Of a DNA stretch of 64,000 nt, positions 53,859-64,000 are shown in pieces; position 1 is the first letter of the stretch, and each line of letters begins with the position of its first letter. The stretch is from Lamellibrachia satsuma. Its lineage: Eukaryota; Annelida; Polychaeta; Sabellida; Siboglinidae. The position numbers were made by a program, and so were the translations under genes. The stretch lies in assembly GCA_033239005.1 (NCBI GenBank), contig BSQZ01000002.1, positions 1,596,001-1,660,000 on the forward strand, read 5' to 3'. The notes beneath the pieces are model-generated. The model saw only the letters and a program-made list of their open reading frames with translations, was not told the DNA's origin and ran no database searches.

Positions 53859-54075
53859 TAGATTTTTAAACAAACAGAAAACAGAACACTTCTAACAAAT
53901 GTGAACTTTCTACTTTCTCCCAGTTTCATCACTCAACCTGCAACCACAATACAAGAAATCACCAACAGACAACGGACCATGACTGGCACATGGTGCCATC
54001 TTGTGAGTTATACATAAATCGACCTTCGAAGACATCACTCAGCATGGGCTGACAGACACAACTGCATAAGATTGA
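53859..54075. other. Intergenic gap between convergent transposon genes
   Basis: About 220 bases between the transposase end and the endonuclease stop; would hold both 3' ends. No clear AATAAA on either strand was noted. Confidence 0.5.
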
Positions 54076-54743
54076 CTACAGCAGATGACACTTTGGAAAA
54101 ACTGAAGGATTCAACACATCTCGAAAAATGTAAGTTTTACTATTGCATTGAAATACCTTGAATTGCAACATACACTTTGGATATGGTGCATGACCAAAGC
54201 ATACATTTTGACTAACACAATATTGCCTGTTGTTATTTATTGAATGTGGCTCCATAGAGATATGACTTGCTGTCAGACACAGGCTGTTATGACAAAGATG
54301 ACTGGCATCTAAGACAGGTTCAACACGTGTCATCTTGTGTTCAAGCATATAACTTAAACGATGCACTGTAACCGTTCTGTAGCCACACTCAAAATGGCAA
54401 CTAATAACACCATAGTCACTGAATTTTTCTTTTCTGCACCCTGTCCACAACTGACACTGTCCATTGGCAGACAATATCACCTTTCCTTGTAATTTTGCGG
54501 TGTACTTTTTACAAAAATCAACATCCATGTTTTCTGTTTCTGATTATAAGAAAACCTGACCATCAAAAATTCTGAAATAATGTGCAGCAACTACCATCAT
54601 CTCATTGATATGCACACCAACTTTTATCAAAATCACATACCTCCAGCTCTTTTAAAATGCTCCAACGTGCGACGCCCGTCAATATTTACAAAAATAGCCG
54701 TGTATTCATGCGCCCATGTGGCCCATAGCAGAAAAATTCCCAT
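54076..54743 (-). CDS. His-Me finger (I-PpoI-like, zinc-loop) endonuclease gene, two exons
   Basis: Exon 2 (54539-54076) is open for about 154 codons. Zinc-loop nuclease signature: CQLWTGC, then DYGVISCHF, TVTVHRLSYML, DASHLCHNSLCLTASHISME, SINNNRQYC and CFGHAPYPKC. The SHLCHN box carries the expected general-base His and zinc-binding Cys/His, and the Asn of INNNR is the likely metal ligand by analogy with I-PpoI. Exon 1 (54743-54641, start ATG at 54743) encodes MGIFLLWATWAHEYTAIFVN, then IDGRRTLEHFKRAG. It joins in frame across a 101-bp intron (donor GTATGTGATTTT, acceptor CTTATAATCAG). The whole would be about 188 residues with no break, unlike its broken partner. Decayed exon-1 copies with the same donor occur at 4534 and 16019. 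The role in transposition is unknown. Confidence 0.8.
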
Positions 54744-54888
54744 AACTCCCTCCGCCACTTAAACTCTAAAAAATGCACTATTTCACAGCCAATTAGCCCA
54801 ATAGCTTCTATAAACAAACCTGTGAATATTCCTGCTCAAAGGCACTCATGTCACATAATATAAATTTATTAAGTTCACATTTCACAAA

Positions 54889-54950
54889 TCACATGCCCTA
54901 CATTTGTGAAACAGTAAACAGGAAGGTCAACTGTGGTTTTACCCTTTGAC
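54889..54950 (+). repeat. Diverged transposon right-end repeat
   Basis: CTACATTTGTGAAACAGTAA, ACAGGAAGGTCAACTGTGGT and TTTACCC align with the 81-bp right-end repeat (ACTATATTTTCGTGTGAAAC, AATAAACTGGAAGGTCTATA). This puts the right border of the 51.7-kb element here. Confidence 0.6.
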
Positions 54951-56159
54951 AGCTTATAAAATTCAGCTGTCTTTCTGATGTTGTTATATAAACAAGCTGA
55001 TTTTACATAAGTGAGTGTCTCATTTCTTACGTCTATACCGTTAGTTACCTAGTCACAAGCGTCCCCCCTACTGCATTCAGGGTTAGCTTAATGACATCAA
55101 TAACCACGGTAATAGAAAGAACTCACTTCACTCAGAAGATTCCAGGTAAACTCGTTATGACTTTAATCAGACAAACGATGATACAGTTACATACATAGAC
55201 AATCATTTCTGTTGTCTAAGACTACATGATGACAGATCTAAGCATAGTCGTACGCCCACCACACCTGACTAACTAAAACTCATTCTAACGTTCTTCCACC
55301 AAGACTAGAACTAAAACTAAACACTCTTCCATCGAGGCTCAACTTAAAATGACTATCTGTATTTTTGGCATGCATTTATACGCTTCCTTTCGCCAGGCAC
55401 AGTCATGATCAGTCCTCCCAGAAGGGAGGGCATGTCCTTATAAGTCAACAGAGCAGTCTCAGTCGTGGACCACTATTCTGGACATCCTAGACCTAGGCTA
55501 ATCCACACAAATATATATCTGGACACTCCTCTGCCTGCTTTATGTAACTACACTGTTCGCTTTCTAGAACATCTTTGAGTGCAGGACGGGTCAATAGACA
55601 TCGTTAATAATATAGTTGTACCGTCCGCTATCTGGATATAGGTATTCTAGGTCAGTAGACATCGTTATTACGTTAGTCGTTAGTATAGTTGTAGTCTTCT
55701 ACTGGGACAGTCTGTTTTGATATAGCCTTTTCTAGGAGGTTGACCTATTCGTCCGCTCTCGCTTACTTAGTCAATCCGTTTACACACAACTTGTCTCCCT
55801 GCTATAACTAGAAGGGTACATGACTTTACAAGCTGGCACAACTAATCGAGAGAAATGACAAGGCAATGCAATGGGAATTAAACGTGGGCGATATTAAGGG
55901 ATTGTTACTACACATCAACAAAAACATAATAGTTATACATACTGTTGTACCTTTTGAACGGCTTAAGTCTTAGTTGCATTATCAGCTAGACTATCTACTT
56001 TCATAAGACGAGAAATATCAATCTTACCAATATACATATTCAAGCCTGACGAGTTCCACGCTTTTACACAAGTGGCGCTACTAGCGGAAAAAAAGGAACC
56101 TTATCTGGACAATGCTATTTACACAGCCGGGGCCAGTAAATAACGCTTATTCGCATATA
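54951..56159. other. No recognisable gene
   Basis: Unique sequence. A partial internal repetition is visible (GTAGACATCGTTAATAATAT near 55597 and GTAGACATCGTTATTACGTT near 55656, both followed by ATAGTTGTA). No LTR, exon or transposase recognised. Confidence 0.5.
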
Positions 56160-56465
56160 TGACTTGCAGGTCTTCAGCTTACAGTCGATGTGTTCAAATG
56201 TGCGAAACGCTTCAATGGTCCGTTTGCGTATGTTTAGTCCAGATTTATTGATAATTGCCACACCACCACCTTTACCAGTCGGACTGGATGTGTTTTATAG
56301 CATATCATGTGGGTGTAAGATCGTTTCTCACAAAAGCGTCGGTCGATGGCTTCAACCACACAGCGCCATTATATCTAAATCGTTTTCAAGAATGTGATCG
56401 GAGATTGCAAGTGTCTTACTCTGACAGCATTGTGCATTTATTGTCGGTGTTAACATAATTGGCGC
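56160..56465 (-). mobile_element. LINE endonuclease fragment
   Basis: Minus-strand pieces in shifting frames: ENDLDIMAL, VWLKPSTDAFVRNDLTPT, GKGGGVAIINKSGLNIRKRT and EAFRTFEHIDCK. These are the TETWLxP and RxGGGVAI boxes of a CR1/Jockey-type apurinic-like endonuclease. The first piece to the last is in correct order; three frame breaks. Confidence 0.7.
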
Positions 56466-56892
56466 CAGAGAGTGCAGCTTTAGGAACGTTTCTATGAAAT
56501 GTGATAGCGGACGGGATATAGCAAAAGTGGTTTATTCCCGCTGTGTTTCCGCGATGATTTTTTTTGCGACGGAACAAATATTTAGCGACCTAAGCATCTG
56601 CAGAGTCTTCAATGGCATGATATGTTTGGCCGTCATTGCGATGACCCCGATAGCACGCAGTTCGTGACCCGTGAAAGCAGGCATGTTTACGTCACGCATC
56701 AACACTGATTTACCATTGGGAAAGTAATGGCGTGTTCCTACCAAAGTGAGTCACGCAGCCAATAGTCACATTGCGAATGTGGTGAAGAATGTCGGTGTGG
56801 TGCTGGCGACAATGGTGCTGAAATTCGCTTGACCCACAAAACGTCAGACGACTACCCCCCCCCCCACCGATACGTTTGTTTGGACTTATGCG
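56466..56892. other. No recognisable gene
   Basis: More GC-balanced unique sequence; includes a C-run (CCCCCCCCCC near 56857). Confidence 0.4.
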
Positions 56893-57314
56893 ACGACCCC
56901 AAGACATGCCGAGTCGAGCCCAGGGACTGCAGTATGAAGCTAAGACACGCCAAGTCGAACCCAGGGTCTGCAGTATGAAGCTAAGACACGCCGAGTCGAA
57001 CCCAGGGACTGCAGTATGAAGCTAAGACACGCCGAGTCGAACCCAGGGACTGCAGTATGAAGCTAAGACACGCCGAGTCGAGCCCAGGAACTGCAGTATG
57101 AAGCTAAGACACGCCGAGTCGAACCCAGGGACTGCAGTATGAAGCTAAGACACGCCGAGTCGAACCCAGGGACTGCAGTATGAAGCTAAGACACGCCGAG
57201 TCGAACCCAGGGACTGCAGTATGAAGCTAAGACACGCCGAGTCGAACCCAGGGACTGCAGTATGAAGCTAAGACACGCCGAGTCGAACCCAGGGTCTGCA
57301 GTATGAAGCTAAGC
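56893..57314. repeat. 41-bp minisatellite, about 10 copies
   Basis: Unit GAAGCTAAGACACGCCGAGT, CGAACCCAGGGACTGCAGTA, T. Copies are nearly identical; variants are AGCCCAGG, GGGTCTGC and CATGCCG. On minus each unit carries CTGGGTTCGACTCGG, close to a polymerase III B box. Confidence 0.95.
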
Positions 57315-58365
57315 AGACGTCTACGCGTCTTGTACTTGTACTGCCATAAATATGATAGAACTGACGACAGTTCTACTTACGTTCTCCAGTTCCATAATAT
57401 GCAGAAATCAAATGAAACTGCTAAAAAATAAATGTTATTTGTTTGCGTTGAATATGTATATGGTTGTTCTGTTCAAATAATGTTATTTCGATATTGATTT
57501 GATAATTGGAATTTGTATTTTGGAATTTGATGTTCTAAGGTGCAATTGGAATTGACATTCTGTAATTGGCTTGGAATTGGATTCAATATTATTTAATTGA
57601 TCTCAAGTTTGGTTATCTCATGATCCTGTGTAACGATTTAATTTTGTATAAATAAGTAATAATATCATGTGGTTAATTATCGACATTATCAACATGCTAG
57701 ATTCATCAACTTGCCTAGAATGCAATGCAACATGCTACCACGTGTCATTGTCGTGAAATTGGACAAAGTATTGTCTCTTTAGATACACCAGTGTCGTTGG
57801 TACCAGCCGACTCCGCGTTGTCATTTTAGGATAACATGTTCTCGCGAAAGACACGTGTCCGTCAAGTTCAATGGTTTGATGTGATGGTATTAAAAGGGTT
57901 AATTACACCGGGCTCCTCGCACGTGCCCAGTGGACACCTAGTAGATGTCCATAGTAACAAGCTTTCATGGTTTCGAAATTGTTCGCGAGATGGTGCCACT
58001 TACTATGAAACACTCCAAAAAGAAGATGAGCCAACAATAATAAATTATATCTTAATAACAAACTCGACGCCGATCGGCGCTGCACTGAAAAATAATTTCT
58101 ATTACTAGTTATAATGTGTATTATGATAACTATTTTAGACATGGGAACTTATTAAAGGTTTCCTATATGATATTAGTTTGAAACTGTACGTATAAAGATG
58201 TAGACGACGAATTTACGAAATTGACATTTGTCAAGATTTGAAGGTCGTTCGGTAAGTGTTACACGCAATTGCGATCGTTGTATTTGAATTCCATGACATG
58301 TGATCTACCGCTAGCTGTGTAAGGTAATCGTGGAAGATGAGAGCCAGTTGAGACAAACTCGCCAC
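57315..58365. other. No recognisable gene
   Basis: AT-rich at 57420-57700. A 90-codon plus frame (57836-58108) has no known domain. Confidence 0.45.
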
Positions 58366-58690
58366 CTAGTGAGTGCATTTGGGAGATGAATGAAGATAGA
58401 TTGGCGGCCAAAATTGGTTCGCCCGACCGACATTGGCAGCCAAAACTGGTCTGGGTACCTGTTTTATCCAAGGAGGACTAGCTTGTGAAAATAATGTTGG
58501 TTTTACGCACTCATTCTCCTGTGTGGCATATAAAGCTTCCACAAGAGAGTGATGGTGATGGTGTCCCATGGCAGGCTGCGTGCTGTCATCTCTTGCCACG
58601 ATTCTTCTGCACGTTGCCCTGGGGCGATCCCGTCTCCGTCTACCATCTGCCTCCCAGCGTATGGCTGTCTTAGGCAGTCCGCCAGGGAAC
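58366..58690 (-). mobile_element. LINE reverse-transcriptase C-terminal fragment
   Basis: Minus frame: AIRWEADGRRRRDRPRATCR then RIVARDD and SLVEALYATQENEC, matching the xGRRKRGRPxxTWRR ... LVxALCxTxxEE end of a widespread LINE family. A HHHHH-type insertion separates the blocks. Confidence 0.65.
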
Positions 58691-59389
58691 ATTCGGCACA
58701 CGCGCCTTTTCTATCTCCACGTCACAAAAATAATTTTAACGTCGCGTAATTATTCAGCTAAAAACACCCGCACGAACCCCATCTTTATCAATCGTGCATC
58801 CAGCGGCGTATATAACATCTCGCAAAGGGAGAGGCCAAAGGTGTGCAAGCTTAGTCACCCAGTAGTTTACCATGCTACCAATGCAGTTGCGCAATAGGTT
58901 ACATACGAAACAAATCAAAGAATAGGTCTAAGCCGAAGGGGTCATGGCCCAATGGCTTCCCCCCTAAGTACGCCAATGCCTGCATCACTATGTTATAGAG
59001 ATATCCGTTTCGCCCGCGGCCACACAGTCGAATCTGTTAACGTGGTTGCTATTTTAGCCACGCCCCGGGTGTCATGCGCCCTCTGCTAGACAGGTTTTTA
59101 TATTGCGTGTCACTTTTTATCACGCTCTCGCAGTTTCAAGCATTTGTTTTAAAGGAAGACAAAAGGTATGTTTTTTTCAGCCTATGCACCTATAAGAGTT
59201 ACTAAAACATAACCATTTGTAACTACAATTAAAATATCACGCCAGTGGTTTATAAGAAAGCATTGTTGAACGCACCGGAACTTAATTTCATAAGCCGCGG
59301 CATTCTGTTATATAACACTACGCCTCGAGTGCGGGATTCTGGCAATATTCGCTCGCCAAATGAAAATATATTTGTATACACCTATTCCT
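58691..59389. other. No recognisable gene
   Basis: Unique sequence without supported exons. Confidence 0.45.
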
Positions 59390-60296
<907 letters not shown>

Positions 60297-61949
60297 TGTT
60301 ATAAAATTAAATATAATAAAGTTTGTAAAAGAGCAAAACACTGTAATGATCTAAGCAAAAGTTCTGATAATTTTATACTGAAAACGCGGCACGAGAAATA
60401 TCCGTCTTCCGATAATGATACGGAGTTGGTTAATGTCGGTAGAAACATAAATGATAAGCTAGATGTCACATTTAGTCGTTGCCATTAGCTTGCCATGCTG
60501 CCATGTCTTCTATGAGCTTAAATTGGTTCTGAAGTCTTGCTCCACTGAGAAAATAAACAGGTGAAATGTACTCCTATACCAACACACTGAAGTCGGTAGT
60601 ATGCGCGTTTTGTTGGAATTAAGCACACTACTGTGTCACCGTATCGCAGGGCGTCTGCGTACTTCAGGTCGTATTGCATTTGACATCTGCATAAACACGG
60701 TTATTTATTAATGGGAATGTAATCGTCGATGACGTAGTTATACGACTGATGCGGTGTCAACTATCAGTTTTATGGGCTATCGGCAGCTTAGGCGTAAATA
60801 CATGGTTAATGTAATTTTTTTTCGTGACAGCTTGTCGATGAATGTACAACTGTATTAGGCGCATATCCTTTGAAGTTATCCCGGTGCGGGATGAGGTATT
60901 TCTCTTGATGGATTTCCCGGTGGGGGGTCTGAAGGGGAGACGCTTCACACGACCCACGCAGTGTCGGATTTCCACATATCGCGCAGCGGGGTAAGACACC
61001 CAGAAGGAAACGGTTATTTATGTCTCATATATCATTGTATATTTCTTCAATGGGTGACATCGAAGCTGCCCATAAAGAATTCCGGTTGATAACCATTATT
61101 TAGTTTCTGGTGTGTATCCCGAGTTTTTGTGAAATTCCTGGAATCACATCAATTTATACGTTAGTTTAGAAACGTGTATATTTTTGGAGCCTACGATCAA
61201 TTGATGTGAACGTATAAATGCTGACCAGTTTTATATAACACGGGATAAAGATCTGCGGGGGGTGTTAAATTTCATAAGTTTTAACAGGACTGGTACACGC
61301 GCACAAACATGACACGAGTAATTTTCATAAAAATCCACTATTCAAATACTTAGGTTTTAAAACACTTCACCATAATTTTCATTTAAATGAAATATATCAC
61401 AAACACCAGGTAACGTTTGAATGATGCAGTACTAGTTAACAGTGTAAAAGTTATAACATAGGGTCTATCCTGTTTCTTTTTCCTCTGAAGTTCTGGACAC
61501 TGGACTCATGGTTCAACTAGTAGCCAAGCTTTGGCCTAGTTCTTCTTAATAGCGTGTCACTGCGTCACGAGTTACTTTGTACTGTTACGGCTATGTGACA
61601 AATTCTTTGCGAGAAATTTTATTTTAAGGCCTAAGACCTGCACTTGAAAAGCACATGTTTAGGTTTCAGAAATCAGCGACCTCAGCAGTAAAAGCGTTTC
61701 TGTACCACTAAATGCTAATGGACGACAGAAATATATATCTAGGCGTTATTACATGCATGGTCGCGGAAGACCGCGATTCCATTTACCAACGGCTGACTTA
61801 CAATGTCATTACGAACTCCGAGTTCAGGTAGTCAGCACATTGGTTACGTTTACAAGCTATTTTGTATTACATTTATAATGTATTATTATATTTATTCAAC
61901 TGAACACTTTCAGTTAGATAAATATAAGCTAAGGAAGAAGGTCTGCTAT
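60297..61949. other. No recognisable gene
   Basis: Unique sequence without exons or elements I can support. Confidence 0.5.
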
Positions 61950-62165
61950 ATTTCATTAAGAGAAGAAATCTGGCTAAGCAAGGCCATTGGAAAAGAAGGC
62001 CAGAGAGTCTGGTACCAGTGTGGAAGGAGGACTATCTGGAAAACCGAAGAGGCAGAAGCAAAATGGGATGGATTGACAACATCAAGTATTGGAAAGATAG
62101 TAACTCGAAGTGATTAGAGAGATTGTGCGGATACGTCAACGGCCTAACTGGGGCTATTATGGCTA
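61950..62165 (+). mobile_element. LINE C-terminal scrap
   Basis: In one plus frame, GKPRRGRSKMGWIDNIKYWK follows a stop-rich region, matching the GRRRRGRPKxRWxDNIK box at the C-terminus of several LINE families. Confidence 0.55.
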
Positions 62166-63129
62166 CACAAGATAGATATTTCATTTTAGCTGAAGATTCT
62201 TTCGCCATGTGTCCTAGCCTTTCACGTGCTGCTTTGGCCTACTGCCGAGTAAGTATGCACGTTTCATCGTCCGAGTTCTAGAATTACTGTTTCAATCGTG
62301 TCAGTCACGATTTCAGTGGTCACTAAACTGGAATTTGCTCAAACGTTTCCCCTCCGGCCGATGGTCCGTTCACACAGGTTTGTACAAAGCCTGACCAGTA
62401 AATATCATAAACGATATAGTTATATCTTGACCGCCCAAAAGTGTTTAATGAATCATAGTAGTTTTAATATCATCTGACGGTTCTCTGCTTATATTTAATG
62501 TTTCGGTCAGGGTATATATTTGCTTTGCAAGCGGAGCGGCAAGGTCGATATTCACAAATATATATCGGTAAACTTATATAAAAACTGTGGTTCACTGAAG
62601 CATATATGAGTGAATAGTATGTTATAATAGACACAGGGTATACTACATGACATGATTTTCTGATCAAATCAATCAGACGTTGCACTTTAAACCGGTTTCA
62701 ATGAAAACACATCGGGTGACTTTGTTCTGGTTAAAAATGCGACTGCCTAGAAAACTGCTGGAATTGTGGAACGTTGAGCATGTCTATAATTTATGCTAGC
62801 CTTAATTCTCTAGAAACACCCTCGCTTTCCACGGCAATTCACTCGTTCCATGGCTGTTGGTTACTTATATATATTTATTAAGTTAATCAATGACGTCGGG
62901 AGCTGTGAAATATTAGGGGGCCGAAGGGGCTCAACACATACTTCACATATACCCATAAAAATATTAAGGGGCCAGACCAATTGAAACCCCCCATACGAGT
63001 TTAATGTTTACCTATATTTCCCGGTAAGAGAAAGTTACCTGTCCAACTTGGTTTGTCAAAAGAAATACACAGAACCCGTTATGTAATTAACAAAACATCG
63101 TGCATTTGACTTGTGAGAAAAACTGTACG
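62166..63129. other. No recognisable gene
   Basis: Unique sequence; a lone CRE-like TGACGTCG at 62891. Confidence 0.45.
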
Positions 63130-63625
63130 CAGTGACGTCTCCGCTCATCTGCAACTTCCTGAACTGAACTTCCGGCTATTTGTGTCACGTCATGACTACC
63201 AGTGACGTCATTAATGATGAGACTGATAATTAATTCTCAGCATTTCGCTTTATGGATATTTTCACTTACAGTTCTCCCAGAAAAAAGGTAAACACTGCTT
63301 CGAAGATTGAATGCTGAAGTCTAGTTTGGTGCGAATGTAACTTCCGGTGATCGCGTCGATGACGTATCACTACTATGACGTCACAACAACTCGGGAATTC
63401 AACGAGCGCGCACTTCGTATTATGGTGTCAAAGTTATGTGTTGAGGAGCATTCCCCAGTAACAGTTAAGGGGAAATGGGATCAAGGAAAGTTGACTCGCT
63501 GCAAGAACGTTTATATTCCCTTTGCTAACGGTTTGTAAGGTTTGCTTATTTCATCACATCAATGGCGGAACGTGTGCGTTTGCTATTTTCGCGAATTATA
63601 GGAATAGACCGGTGAGTATATAAGA
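63130..63625. promoter_or_regulatory. CRE- and ETS-rich promoter-like region
   Basis: CRE/ATF sites: TGACGTCT (63133), CACGTCA (63186), TGACGTCA (63203), TGACGTAT (63360) and TGACGTCA (63376). ETS-type CTTCCGG occurs at 63169 and 63341, a YY1-like AATGGCGG at about 63561, and TATATAAG at 63617. Clustering of five CRE-type octamers in 250 bases is far more than expected by chance in this composition. A strong donor-like CCG-GTGAGTAT also lies at 63610. Probably the 5' region of a gene continuing to the right of the window. Confidence 0.5.
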
Positions 63626-63901
63626 ATGGCGTCCCTTTCAGATCGACCTAATATATGGACGAATTTGGAAGGTGAATGCACATTCTGGGTTATTCTAGTC
63701 GTTTGTGTATTATTAACCTACACATTTTGTGTAACGTCTGGCATATCTTACATGACCTGCGGTTTTCCTCAAAACTTATCTTGTAGAGCGGCAATCGGTT
63801 TTTTATCGAAGCACCAGGATTCCATATCCTTGTACCACGGCGCCGTCTTGGTCGATCAAAGGAAATGTCGTCTGCTTGAGATTTGTTTAGCGGAAAGCTA
63901 A
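63626..63901 (+). CDS. Possible first coding exon or short membrane protein, unrecognised
   Basis: ATG in a fair context (AAGAATGG) just after a TATA-like element, 91 codons. It starts MASLSDRPNIWTNLEGECTF, then has a hydrophobic stretch (FWVILVVCVLLTYTFCVTSG). A splice donor inside it (GGAAG-GTGAATG) would end exon 1 after about 15 residues. I recognise no family; the downstream part may be intron. Confidence 0.25.
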   Translation: MASLSDRPNIWTNLEGECTFWVILVVCVLLTYTFCVTSGISYMTCGFPQNLSCRAAIGFLSKHQDSISLYHGAVLVDQRKCRLLEICLAES

Positions 63902-64000
63902 GTGATGCCAAGTTAGATCGACACCACATGATAACGCTCAAACAGAAATATTGTCGGATATTGTACAAAATATGTTATCGTAACTAAAAGACGATTACGC

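Noticed and set aside
55580..55760. Repeated GTAGACATCGTTA blocks considered as LTR edges
   Set aside because: Repeats are short and close together, with no primer-binding site, gag/pol or second LTR.
56893..57314. CRISPR-like array
   Set aside because: Repeats are contiguous without unique spacers, in a eukaryotic context; it is a minisatellite.

Overview
The window is nuclear DNA of a metazoan. It has GT-AG introns, short exons of conserved animal genes (KCTD3/SHKBP1-like, KIF21-like kinesin, a SEA-domain membrane protein), many degraded non-LTR retrotransposons (CR1/Jockey-like, L2-like and RTE-like), DNA-transposon remnants, and long (TA)n and minisatellite arrays. The density and mix of these elements, above all a Mutator-like transposase family I associate with bivalve and gastropod genomes, suggest a marine invertebrate and probably a lophotrochozoan (mollusc or relative). 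That assignment is inference. No bacterial operons, CRISPR arrays, rRNA genes, credible tRNA genes or viral genes are visible.

Layout. (1) Bases 1-26384 are a tandem segmental duplication with a unit of about 13.8 kb. Unit 1 is 1-13848. Unit 2 is 13849-25923 and has lost most of the first 2 kb. Unit 3 survives only as 25924-26384. The unit is a mosaic: exons of a transposase-derived gene with a GDxxxDSPGHxAKYG signature, a short inverted-repeat element, internally deleted Mutator-like transposase, a promoter-like NRF1/ETS/YY1 cluster, several minisatellites, a decayed KIF21 kinesin exon, and another transposon-type gene remnant. The two units differ by clean deletions and insertions that can be polarised. 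(2) Bases 26385-29760 contain three in-phase minus-strand exons of a KCTD3/SHKBP1-like WD40 gene, one with an in-frame stop. (3) Bases 29771-34120 hold two retrotransposons, an L2/CR1-type element with an SGNH-esterase-like segment and a second LINE 3' end. (4) A second duplication links 33925-35133 with 39048-40532. (5) Bases 43278-46961 carry minus-strand exons of a SEA-domain, single-pass membrane protein; its introns contain a 32-bp minisatellite of about 30 copies and LINE scraps. (6) An RTE-like retrotransposon with a (TA)n tail lies at 47030-49219. (7) The most complete DNA transposon is at 51.7-54.95 kb: a broken Mutator-like transposase on plus, facing a two-exon gene on minus for a His-Me-finger (I-PpoI-like zinc-loop) endonuclease. 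Related modules occur twice in the tandem repeat. (8) Bases 55-64 kb are sparse: LINE scraps, a 41-bp minisatellite, a (TA)n array, and a CRE/ETS-rich promoter-like stretch near the right edge.

Functionally, little here can be claimed to be an intact host gene. The SEA gene is the best candidate for a living gene. The KCTD3-like and KIF21-like exons look like pseudogene or captured fragments. The pairing of a Mutator-like transposase with an antisense, tail-to-tail homing-type endonuclease is the most unusual system in the window.
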